DNA of 18,536 bases from assembly GCA_900766045.1 (NCBI GenBank), contig CAAFTW010000035.1:1-18536 (forward strand), written 5' to 3'. Made by a program: the position numbers and the translations under genes. Under the pieces are notes generated by a model. The model ran no database searches. It was not told the DNA's origin and saw only the letters and a program-made list of their open reading frames with translations. This document shows positions 8,062 to 15,152 of this stretch, piece by piece; the first letter of the stretch is position 1; each line of letters starts with the position of its first letter. Origin of the DNA: Clostridia bacterium. Its GTDB lineage: Bacteria; Bacillota; Clostridia; Peptostreptococcales; Anaerovoracaceae.

Positions 8062-8103
8062 GAAAACGCACGGCATCCACTTTCGCTTCTGCCGTGCGTT
8101 TTC
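8062..8103 (-). terminator. Rho-independent terminator of the EF-G-like gene
   Basis: GAAAACGCACGGCA (8062-8075) and TGCCGTGCGTTTTC (8090-8103) form a perfect 14-bp stem with a 14-nt loop. It lies 90 bp past the stop of the EF-G-like gene, with T-rich 3' arms in both directions. Confidence 0.85.
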
Positions 8104-8192
8104 CATTTCTATAACACCACCGTGACGCGGGATTGCGCCACTTTCACACACTCAAACCTGGTCTGGCAAAATCCGTTTCCACTTGCACGTGG

Positions 8193-10163
8193 TTATTTTG
8201 CCGCCTTCTTTTCTTCTTCTTCATGGGCCGTGATGATCTTCTCTGCGAGGGCCTTCGGAACTTCGAAGTACTTATCAAACTTCATGGTGAAGCGGCCTCT
8301 GCCCTTAGTCATGGAGCGGAGAGCCAGGGCATAATCGAAGAGCTCGGCCTGCGGCGCTGCGGCTACCAGCATCTGGCTTCCGTCTGCCTGCGGCTCCATA
8401 CCCATGATTCTGCCTCTTCTCTTGGTCATATCGCCCATGACAGCTCCGGTATCTTCATTCGGAACGTAGATGTTCAGGGACATGATTGGCTCCAGCAGAA
8501 CCGGGTCAGCCTCCTTGATTCCTTTCTTGAAGGCGATGGATGCGGCGATCTTGAAGGATACTTCGTTGGAGTCTACCGGATGGTAGGATCCATCGTACAG
8601 AACGGCCTTGACGCCCTGAACCTTGCAGCCGGCCAGAGGTCCCTTATTCAGGCACTCTCTCAGGCCCTTTTCAACTGCCGGAATGAAGTTCTTCGGAATG
8701 GCTCCGCCGAAGATTTCCTCGGAGAACTCGAAGTCTTCCTTGGATGGGGAGAAGCGGATGAATACGTCTCCGTACTGGCCGGCTCCTCCGGACTGTTTCT
8801 TATGCTTTCCTTCTACATCGGACGTGCCCTTGATGGTCTCGCGGTAAGCGATCTTCTGCGGTACGACGTTGACTTCTACGCCAAAACGGTCTTTCAGCTT
8901 GGCCAGGATGACGTTCAGCTGGATGTCGCCCTGTCCGCCGAGCAGTGTCTGATGCGTTTCTACGTTTCTCTCAACAACAAAGGAAGGATCCTCGAGCATC
9001 AGTCTCTTCAGGCTCGTGCCCATTTTCTCCTCGTCGTTTTTATCTTTTGCCTCAATAGCAATGTAATAGCATGGCTCCGGGAAGTCCAGCGGCTGGTAAA
9101 CGATGTCCACGCCCTTGGCGCAGAGGGTGTCTCCGCTTTCTACGTTCGGCAGCTTGGCGACGGCTACGATATCGCCGGCTTCCGCGTAGTTCAGCTCCGT
9201 CTGGGATTTTCCACGCAGGAAGAATAGTTTTCCGATCTTCTCCGTCTTCTCCAGACGCGGAATGAAAACTTCATCTCCGCTGTTGATCTTTCCGGTGATG
9301 ACCTTCATCAGAGAAATCTTTCCGACAAACGGGTCGATGATGGTCTTAAAGACGAATGCCGACATCTTGGCGTCGGTAACCGGCTCCTGCTCAACCATCT
9401 CGCTCTTCTTATTAAATGCCTGATACGGTCCGTGCATCAGCGGTGTCGGAACGTATGTAACGATCAGGTCCAGCAGTCCTTCAATTCCTTCGCTGATCTT
9501 GAACGCAGAGGAGCAGACCGGGACGATCTCGCCGGCGGAAATTCCTTCCAGAAGACCCTTGCGGATTTCCTCATCCGTAAACTCTTCTCCCTCAAAATAT
9601 TTTTCCATCAGTTCATCGTCTGAACTTGCGATGGCTTCTTTCAGATCGTCATCGATTTCTGCGGAAAGCGGCCAGCTCAGCGGAATCAGCTTGCTGCCGA
9701 AGGCTTCCTTCAGCTCATCGAAGGTCTTATAGAAATCGAATTCATCCTTATCACGCTTATTGATAACGATGAATCTCGGAGTATGATAACGCTCGCAGTT
9801 TTCCCATGCCTGATGGGTTCCGACCTGCACGCCCGCGCCGGCATCAACCAGAATCAAAGCCGCGTCCGCCGCACGCAGAGCCGCATTGACTTCACCGACA
9901 AAGTCCGGATATCCCGGAGTATCGATGAAATTGATCTTATTCTCTTTCCACTCTACCGGAACAACCGTCGTATTAATGGAATAACCACGCTCGATTTCCA
10001 TCTTATCGTAATCGGAAACCGTATTTCCGGCCTCAACACTTCCCAATTTCTTGGTAACGCCTGAAGCATGGAGTGCAGATTCCAGGAATGTGGTCTTTCC
10101 ACAGCCTCCATGTCCAAGCAGGGCGACATTACGGATGTTTTCACTCGTGTAGCCTTTCATCAT
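8193..10163 (-). CDS. Elongation factor G-like translational GTPase (EF-G-2 type)
   Basis: The 656-aa protein is a complete EF-G-family GTPase: G domain with P-loop GHGGCGKTT (17-25), switch II DTPGY (81-85) and NKRD (135-138), then domains II to V. The domain IV region holds GGAGQYGDVFIRF, and domain V starts near LLEPIMSLNIYVP. The residue after DTPG is Tyr85 rather than the catalytic His of canonical EF-G. Tyr at this position is, to my knowledge, usual in the EF-G-2 subfamily (the Thermus thermophilus EF-G-2 type), so this is probably a paralogue rather than the housekeeping fusA. The lack of rpsL, rpsG or tuf neighbours agrees. Its role on the ribosome is unclear. GGGAGGAAG precedes ATG 10163; the next codon is also ATG. 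It is monocistronic, with a strong terminator. Confidence 0.93.
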   Translation of the reverse strand: MMKGYTSENIRNVALLGHGGCGKTTFLESALHASGVTKKLGSVEAGNTVSDYDKMEIERGYSINTTVVPVEWKENKINFIDTPGYPDFVGEVNAALRAADAALILVDAGAGVQVGTHQAWENCERYHTPRFIVINKRDKDEFDFYKTFDELKEAFGSKLIPLSWPLSAEIDDDLKEAIASSDDELMEKYFEGEEFTDEEIRKGLLEGISAGEIVPVCSSAFKISEGIEGLLDLIVTYVPTPLMHGPYQAFNKKSEMVEQEPVTDAKMSAFVFKTIIDPFVGKISLMKVITGKINSGDEVFIPRLEKTEKIGKLFFLRGKSQTELNYAEAGDIVAVAKLPNVESGDTLCAKGVDIVYQPLDFPEPCYYIAIEAKDKNDEEKMGTSLKRLMLEDPSFVVERNVETHQTLLGGQGDIQLNVILAKLKDRFGVEVNVVPQKIAYRETIKGTSDVEGKHKKQSGGAGQYGDVFIRFSPSKEDFEFSEEIFGGAIPKNFIPAVEKGLRECLNKGPLAGCKVQGVKAVLYDGSYHPVDSNEVSFKIAASIAFKKGIKEADPVLLEPIMSLNIYVPNEDTGAVMGDMTKRRGRIMGMEPQADGSQMLVAAAPQAELFDYALALRSMTKGRGRFTMKFDKYFEVPKALAEKIITAHEEEEKKAAK

Positions 10164-10565
10164 GATATACTTCCTCCCTCTTATCCGCCTTCCTGCCCGC
10201 TTCGCGATCCGGCGGTATTTATTTTATTAATACATACGCCACAGGATATACTGATTCGGCACTGTCTTCTGTGTTTTTAAATGATTCTGTCAATTTTCTT
10301 GCCGCAGTCTTCCCCGTAGCATTTTAAAAGTCAAATTTATGTCACAACACTATTATATACGCCCGCGGACATTTTATCTACCTTTTTCAAATTTTCGATA
10401 AATATTTTTCCTGATGCAGGACAAAATCCACCCGCCAAGGGGCCTCAGCCCCTGACAGCGGCTGTGCTCTCCCGGTTTTCATGAACATTCTTTACCATGG
10501 ATTTAACCCAGAACATCTTCCATTTCAGTACGCCCCGCCAGATTCCCGGCCTTACGCCGCAGATA
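10164..10565. other. Gap upstream of the EF-G-like gene
   Basis: No credible gene is present. A TTGACA on the minus strand (10289-10294) could be a -35 box for the EF-G-like gene, but the spaced -10 (AGAAGA) is poor. A small hairpin AGGGGC-CTCA-GCCCCT lies at 10438-10453. Confidence 0.4.
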
Positions 10566-10610
10566 AAAGAAAAAAGGACCGCGCCGCGGTTTCCCGCTCC
10601 TGCGCAGTCC
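10566..10610 (-). terminator. Strong minus-strand terminator 150 bp beyond asnS
   Basis: GGACCGCGC (10576-10584) and GCGCAGTCC (10602-10610) pair with one mismatch. The minus-strand product continues into TTTTTTCTTTT. It is separate from the terminator directly after asnS, so it is either a back-up or the end of a small minus-strand RNA encoded between 10610 and 10735. Confidence 0.7.
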
Positions 10611-10734
10611 CAAACATCAATCCATCCGTGCTTTATATCAACCCGGCGGACTGACGTCCGCGGAATAAAGCCCGCTCCTCTCCGTTATGACGGGTATTCT
10701 GTTTTCTTTCTTCATGCAGATTCCGGTTTTCTGT

Positions 10735-10761
10735 AAAAACCGGTTAAAATATCACCGGTTT
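10735..10761 (-). terminator. Terminator directly after asnS
   Basis: AAACCGGT (10737-10744) and ACCGGTTT (10754-10761) form an 8-bp stem with a 9-nt loop, starting 3 bp after the asnS stop. On the minus strand it ends in a run of five Ts. Confidence 0.75.
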
Positions 10762-10764
10762 ATC

Positions 10765-12165
10765 TTAGAACTCCGCATGCTTTGGCGTTCTCGGGAACGG
10801 CAGCACGTCGCGGATATTGCCCATTCCTGTCGCATACATAACCATACGCTCAAATCCCAGGCCGTATCCGGAATGTACAGCGGAACCATATTTTCTCAGC
10901 TCCATGTACCACCAGTAACTGCTCATATCCATGCCGAGCTCATCGATTCTCTTCTGGAGAATGTCGTAACGCTCTTCTCTCTGGCTTCCGCCGATGATTT
11001 CACCGATGCCCGGCACCAGCATATCAAATGCGGCTACTGTCTTGCCATCTTCATTTTGACGCATGTAGAAAGCCTTGATGTCTTTCGGATAGTTCGTAAC
11101 AAAAACCGGCTTCTTAAAGATATGCTCGGTCAGATAGCGCTCGTGCTCGGTCTGCAGGTCAATGCCCCACTCAACCGGATAGTCGAACTTCTGTCCGGAC
11201 TCCTGAAGAAGCTTGATAGCCTCTGTGTAAGTGACACGCTCGAACGGCGAGTTGATGACGTGGTTCAGGCGGTCCAGCAGTCCCTTATCGATGAATTTAT
11301 TAAAGAATGCCATCTCTTCCGGTGCGTGGTCAATGACGTACTGGAGGATGTATTTTACCATTGCTTCTGCGGTATCCATCGCGTCATTGATATCTGCGAA
11401 GGCCATTTCCGGCTCGATCATCCAGAACTCGGATGCGTGACGTGTGGTGTTGGAATCCTCAGCACGGAAAGTCGGTCCGAATGTATAGACATTGCGGAAT
11501 GCCATGGCGAAGATCTCTGCCTCAAGCTGTCCGCTTACCGTCAGGTTGGTCTCCTTGCCGAAGAAGTCCTGGGAATAGTCGATCTTTCCGTCTTCTGTGC
11601 GCGGCGGATTGTCCAGATCCAGCGTAGTGATCTGGAACATCTCTCCGGCTCCCTCTGCGTCACTTCCCGTAATAATTGGAGTATGGACATAAACAAAGTC
11701 TCTCTCCTGGAAGAACTGGTGAATGGCGTAAGCCAGCAGAGAACGAACGCGGAATACGGCCGCGAAAGTGTTGCTTCTCGGACGCAGGTGCGCGATCTCT
11801 CTCAGGAACTCCATAGTGTGACGCTTATTCTGCAGCGGGTAGTCCGGGTCGGACTCTGCTTCCACGACGACCTCAGAAGCGTGGATTTCAAACGGCTGCT
11901 TGGCGTCCGGTGTGACCACCAGAGTTCCCTTTACGCGGATAACGCTGGACAGGGATAGGTTGGAAACTTCCTTGAAGTTATCGAGCTTGTCCGCTTCCAG
12001 AACGATCTGAACCGGCGAGAAAAAACTTCCGTCGTTCAGCGCGATGAAAGCGAATTTATTGGAGCCGCGGCACTGGCGTACCCAGCCGCGAACAGTGATT
12101 TCCTTATCTGCATAGGCTTTCGTGTCCTTATATAAGTCACGAAGCTGAACATCTTTAATTTCCAT
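10765..12165 (-). CDS. asnS: Asparagine-tRNA ligase
   Basis: The 466-aa class II aminoacyl-tRNA synthetase charges tRNA-Asn with asparagine in the cytoplasm. Residues about 20-105 form the OB-fold anticodon-binding domain (ITVRGWVRQCRGSNKFAF). The catalytic core follows with LRPRSNTFAAVFRVRS, motif 2 at FRAEDSNTTRHASEFWMIEPEM (FRAE at 233-236), and motif 3 at GYGLGFERMVMYATG near the C-terminus (about 433-447). The core ends NIRDVLPFPRTPKHAEF. The ETNLTVSGQLEAE segment is typical of AsnRS/AspRS, and the lack of a bacterial AspRS insertion domain supports AsnRS. The start has AGAGG 7 bp upstream. The leader after the promoter is only about 35 nt, too short for a T-box. The gene is divergent from malQ and is followed at once by a terminator. 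Confidence 0.97.
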   Translation of the reverse strand: MEIKDVQLRDLYKDTKAYADKEITVRGWVRQCRGSNKFAFIALNDGSFFSPVQIVLEADKLDNFKEVSNLSLSSVIRVKGTLVVTPDAKQPFEIHASEVVVEAESDPDYPLQNKRHTMEFLREIAHLRPRSNTFAAVFRVRSLLAYAIHQFFQERDFVYVHTPIITGSDAEGAGEMFQITTLDLDNPPRTEDGKIDYSQDFFGKETNLTVSGQLEAEIFAMAFRNVYTFGPTFRAEDSNTTRHASEFWMIEPEMAFADINDAMDTAEAMVKYILQYVIDHAPEEMAFFNKFIDKGLLDRLNHVINSPFERVTYTEAIKLLQESGQKFDYPVEWGIDLQTEHERYLTEHIFKKPVFVTNYPKDIKAFYMRQNEDGKTVAAFDMLVPGIGEIIGGSQREERYDILQKRIDELGMDMSSYWWYMELRKYGSAVHSGYGLGFERMVMYATGMGNIRDVLPFPRTPKHAEF

Positions 12166-12205
12166 GAATGACCTCTATTCTGAATGTAAAATTAATGCAT
12201 CTGTC

Positions 12206-12234
12206 ATTATATCATAACGAATTATCCGCCGCAA
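12206..12234 (-). promoter_or_regulatory. Promoter of asnS
   Basis: On the minus strand TTGCGG (12229-12234) and TATAAT (12206-12211) are separated by exactly 17 bp. A TGA before TATAAT gives an extended -10. The ATG is 40 bp downstream. This is one of the best promoter matches in the window. Confidence 0.7.
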
Positions 12235-12387
12235 TACTGTATTTTCCAACAATTGTACAGACTTTTCCCACAGGATGCACGTTCATTTTCCTTCTTTACA
12301 TAGTATCACAGCGGAGCGGCCTTGTGTCAGGAAATCCTGTCCGTCAGCCTTTGTCAGAAGGGGGATGGCTCCTTGCGCGGTTTCTTT

Positions 12388-12417
12388 TTGTCAAAAAGCA
12401 CTCTGACGGTGTAAAAT
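12388..12417 (+). promoter_or_regulatory. Promoter of malQ
   Basis: TTGTCA (12388-12393) and TAAAAT (12412-12417) are 18 bp apart, about 58 bp upstream of the malQ ATG. I see no CcpA-type cre palindrome nearby that I could defend. Confidence 0.5.
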
Positions 12418-12474
12418 ATAGGGGATTCCTGCGCATGCGGGCGCGGGGGTTACGGACAGGAAAGGCGGTTTCAC

Positions 12475-14073
12475 ATGAGAGCAAGCGGCACATTACTACC
12501 TATCTTTTCACTGCCTTCTGAAGGCGGAATCGGGAATTTCTCCTCGGAAGCGCGGAAATTTATTGACTTTCTGGCGGATGCCGGGCAGACCTGCTGGCAG
12601 ATTCTGCCGCTGGGGCCGGAGGGAAAGGGCGATTCTCCCTACCAGCCGGTGTCGTGTTTCTCGGGGAATATCTGCTACATCGACCCCGTGCAGCTGCAGG
12701 ACGAAGGGCTTCTGACGGAAGAGGAAATCCTTCAATACCAGAAAATTTCTGTACAGAGCGAAAAGGCCGATTACGCCGACGTGCGCACGGTCGTGAAGCC
12801 GCTGCTGGAGAAGGCCTATTTCCGCTTCAAGGACCAGCCACAGGAGAATCAGGTCGGTTTTCAGGCCTTCTGCGATGAGAATGCCTTCTGGCTCGACGAC
12901 TATGCGCTGTTTACGGTGATTTCCGAGGAATTTCCAGGACTTTCCTGGCGTGAATGGCCGGATCCTCTGCGTTACCGCGATCCCGAGGCCCTTTCCGAGC
13001 AGACAAAAAACAATCTTGAGCAGCTGGTTATGATCAAGTGGATACAGTATGAATTCCTGAAACAATGGACAGCGCTCCGCGAATACGCCCACAGCCGCGG
13101 CATCCGCATTATCGGCGACATGCCGATTTACACCGCCATGGATGGTGCCGACAGCTGGGCCTATCCGGAAATTTTCCAGTATGACGAAGAACTGAACGCC
13201 GCGTCGGTTTCCGGCTGCCCGCCGGACGCTTTCGCAGAAAACGGACAGCTCTGGCGGAACCCGCTCTACCGCTGGCACAGCGGCCGCAAAGCCGTCTATG
13301 ACTGGTGGCTCCACCGCATCCGCCATCAGTTTAAATTGTATGACATCGTCCGCCTCGACCATTTCAGAGGCTTCCAGGCCTACTATTCCATTCCGGCCGA
13401 GTCGGACTCCGCGAAAAACGGCCACTGGGAAAAGGGCCCGGGCCTCGGATTCTTTAAATACCTGCGTCAGCATGACTGCCCGCAGAACTTCATTGCGGAG
13501 GACCTTGGTTTTCTGACCGAGGACGTGCATCAGCTGATCGACGACTCCGGCTTCCCGGGCATGAAAGTCCTCCAGTTCGCCTTTGATTTTGACTATAAAA
13601 ACCAGTACCTGCCGGAACACTACGAAAAAAACTGCGTTGTCTACACCGGCACCCACGATAACGATACCACCCGCGGCTGGTTCGAAGGCCTGGACGTCTG
13701 GCAGCGCGGCTTCATCGCCAACTACATCAACGACTGGTTCCGAAAAGAATTCCCGGGCGAAATCAACACGGAAAATTCCAATGCTGCCATCATGAACCAC
13801 AACATCGCCCATTACCTGATCCAGACCGCCATGGCCAGCCGCGCCGACACCTGCATCATCCCGCTGCAGGACTGGCTGAACCTGGATTCCTCTGCCCGCA
13901 TCAACACCCCGTCCACCGTCGGCGGAAACTGGGACTGGCGCCTTGACCGCGACTCCTTCCAGGCCGCCCTGGATAACGGCCTCGCCTCCAAAATCCGCGA
14001 GATGAGCGAAAGGTACGGGAGGACAGGGAATGAAAATGATGTGGAGATCGGGGAGAAAGGAGAGAAGCGATAG
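12475..14073 (+). CDS. malQ: 4-alpha-glucanotransferase (amylomaltase, GH77)
   Basis: The 532-aa protein is a GH77 disproportionating enzyme that transfers alpha-1,4-glucan chains between maltodextrins or to glucose in the cytoplasm. All catalytic signatures are present: nucleophile Asp295 in VRLDHFRGF, acid/base Glu342 in AEDLGFLTED, and Asp395 in GTHDNDTTRGW. The N-terminal block LLPIFSLPSEGGIGNF, WQILPLGP and SPYQPVS, and the GDMPIYTAMDGADSWA block, are typical. The length matches the short bacterial amylomaltase form rather than the roughly 690-aa Escherichia coli MalQ. GGAAAGG precedes the ATG at about 8 bp. No other maltose or glycogen gene is adjacent, so it appears to be a single-gene unit. 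The last 25 residues are charged, Gly/Glu/Lys-rich and probably disordered. Confidence 0.97.
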   Translation: MRASGTLLPIFSLPSEGGIGNFSSEARKFIDFLADAGQTCWQILPLGPEGKGDSPYQPVSCFSGNICYIDPVQLQDEGLLTEEEILQYQKISVQSEKADYADVRTVVKPLLEKAYFRFKDQPQENQVGFQAFCDENAFWLDDYALFTVISEEFPGLSWREWPDPLRYRDPEALSEQTKNNLEQLVMIKWIQYEFLKQWTALREYAHSRGIRIIGDMPIYTAMDGADSWAYPEIFQYDEELNAASVSGCPPDAFAENGQLWRNPLYRWHSGRKAVYDWWLHRIRHQFKLYDIVRLDHFRGFQAYYSIPAESDSAKNGHWEKGPGLGFFKYLRQHDCPQNFIAEDLGFLTEDVHQLIDDSGFPGMKVLQFAFDFDYKNQYLPEHYEKNCVVYTGTHDNDTTRGWFEGLDVWQRGFIANYINDWFRKEFPGEINTENSNAAIMNHNIAHYLIQTAMASRADTCIIPLQDWLNLDSSARINTPSTVGGNWDWRLDRDSFQAALDNGLASKIREMSERYGRTGNENDVEIGEKGEKR

Positions 14074-14207
14074 TCGGTAAAGTATTGTCGGCTTTCCCAT
14101 TCATGAACCGGCTGCTTCCCGTTAGAATTGTGCTATAAACCGGCGAATACCTGGCATAAGGCAGGTAAAAGATGAACATCACATATACATCTGTTATTCA
14201 GGCATTT

Positions 14208-14679
14208 CTGCTTGAAAGCAGGATGAAACAGGTGACATTTTTGGTACAATCAGTAACAAGCCTTTAGTTTTACCAAAGCTGAAGAGCAAATTTGGTAAAA
14301 CTAAAGGTTTTTGCGACTCTGTACATAAAACCAAGCACTTATCCGGGTAATTCGTTTGGTATAAATCCAGAAAATATCAACATAGTACCAAGAACTTTTC
14401 ACAGAATATTATTTCACATTCTCAAATAACTCAAATTACTCGTTTTGGGGAGGGAATGATCAAGTATAAATCCTCAATCACATGGGGCAGTAATAATTAT
14501 GGATTATCCGCGCGTGAATATTATTCCATTTATAGCATAATTATTTTCACGCGGTATTCTCGGCCTGGCAATATGCAGAAACACAAGCCATTATTTGGTA
14601 CGAAACATGATTACTATTACTTTCTACCAATTAAAAAGTATTATTGGTACAGACTATGAAAGTCATGGTGTTTTACCAA
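14208..14679 (+). repeat. Element A: five TTGGTA-N24-TACCAA modules
   Basis: TTGGTA starts at 14241, 14292, 14356, 14595 and 14644. Its partner hexamer starts exactly 30 bp later each time, at 14271, 14322 (as TACATA), 14386, 14625 and 14674. A small hairpin CTGCT-TGAA-AGCAG (14208-14221) precedes module 1. The 239-bp gap between modules 3 and 4 carries another hairpin with CGCGTGAA/TTCACGCG arms (14511-14518, 14546-14553). A 67-codon frame at 14456-14659 overlaps the modules and is probably not a gene. The DNA is AT-rich and unlike the flanking genes. From 14680 to 14863 I see only weak hairpins. Confidence 0.8.
14261..14312 (+). terminator. 17-bp hairpin with T-tract inside element A; possible malQ terminator
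   Basis: CCTTTAGTTTTACCAAA (14261-14277) and TTTGGTAAAACTAAAGG (14291-14307) are perfectly complementary with a 13-nt loop and are followed by TTTTTG. It is the only terminator-like hairpin seen after malQ, 190 bp past its stop. It is built from the second hexamer of module 1 and the first of module 2. Confidence 0.55.
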
Positions 14680-14863
14680 CAATATAACGCAGATAATTCT
14701 GACACATCACCACAATCGTAAAAATATACATGATTTCATGCGCTATGTCAGGGCAATTATTCTCCTATCTTGCAGAAGCAGCTTCTTTCCACCCTGCTTT
14801 CAGCCACCTGGCAGCTCATACATCTCTAAACATCATGATCACAAATCCTTCCGCAATCTTTGT

Positions 14864-14878
14864 GTATGCAGTATACCC
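14864..14878 (+). repeat. GTATAC palindrome, copy 3
   Basis: GTATGCAGTATACCC matches the consensus with one change and keeps the CCC seen beside the copies at 4353, 18148 and 18425. It lies 185 bp beyond element A and 16 bp before a short tandem repeat. Confidence 0.6.
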
Positions 14879-14894
14879 ATCACTTTTATTTCTT

Positions 14895-14942
14895 TCACCA
14901 CACTTATCTCTCACCACGCTCATTTCTCATCCGTCTCATTTC
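14895..14942 (+). repeat. 16-bp tandem repeat, three copies
   Basis: TCACCACACTTATCTC (14895-14910), TCACCACGCTCATTTC (14911-14926) and TCATCCGTCTCATTTC (14927-14942) are adjacent units. They resemble the 17-bp units at 4403-4453 and occupy the same place between a GTATAC palindrome and the terminator of a convergent gene. Confidence 0.7.
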
Positions 14943-14996
14943 TTCACGTACACCGTCTCCGGCAGCGAAATTTTCCCAGTTTCCAGACATATAGAA

Positions 14997-15039
14997 AGCC
15001 CCCGCACACTTTGGCACATTTCATCTGCGTGCGGGGGCT
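14997..15039 (-). terminator. Terminator of the surface-protein gene
   Basis: AGCCCCCGCAC (14997-15007) and GTGCGGGGGCT (15029-15039) form a perfect 11-bp stem with a 21-nt loop, 114 bp past the stop. The T-tract is short on the minus strand (TTTCT) and a little longer on the plus strand, so it may be bidirectional. Confidence 0.65.
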
Positions 15040-15152
15040 CCCCTTTTAATCAAAGGCTCGGAAGATTATTCCACGACCCTCTGATGCATATCCAATTATT
15101 CTCTGGCTCACCAGGAAACCGTTTATTTCATTCCCGGCAGCCGCCAATCAAT

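Noticed and set aside
7900..8151. In-frame N-terminal extension of radA
   Set aside because: It would cross the TATAAT promoter and overlap the terminator of the upstream gene, and the family start with a good Shine-Dalgarno lies at 7899.
10687..11958. Plus-strand open frame (423 codons) opposite asnS
   Set aside because: It is antisense to a complete AsnRS, with no protein signature.
12166..12205. T-box leader for asnS
   Set aside because: The distance from the asnS promoter to the ATG is only about 40 bp, too short for a T-box riboswitch.
12508..14100. Long minus-strand open frame (530 codons) opposite malQ
   Set aside because: It is antisense to a complete GH77 enzyme with all catalytic residues, and is a shadow of GC-rich codon use.
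14456..14659. Small plus-strand frame (67 codons) with GGGAGGG just before the ATG
   Set aside because: It overlaps modules and the hairpin of element A, has no equivalent in element B, and the purine-rich run is too close to the ATG to be a good binding site.
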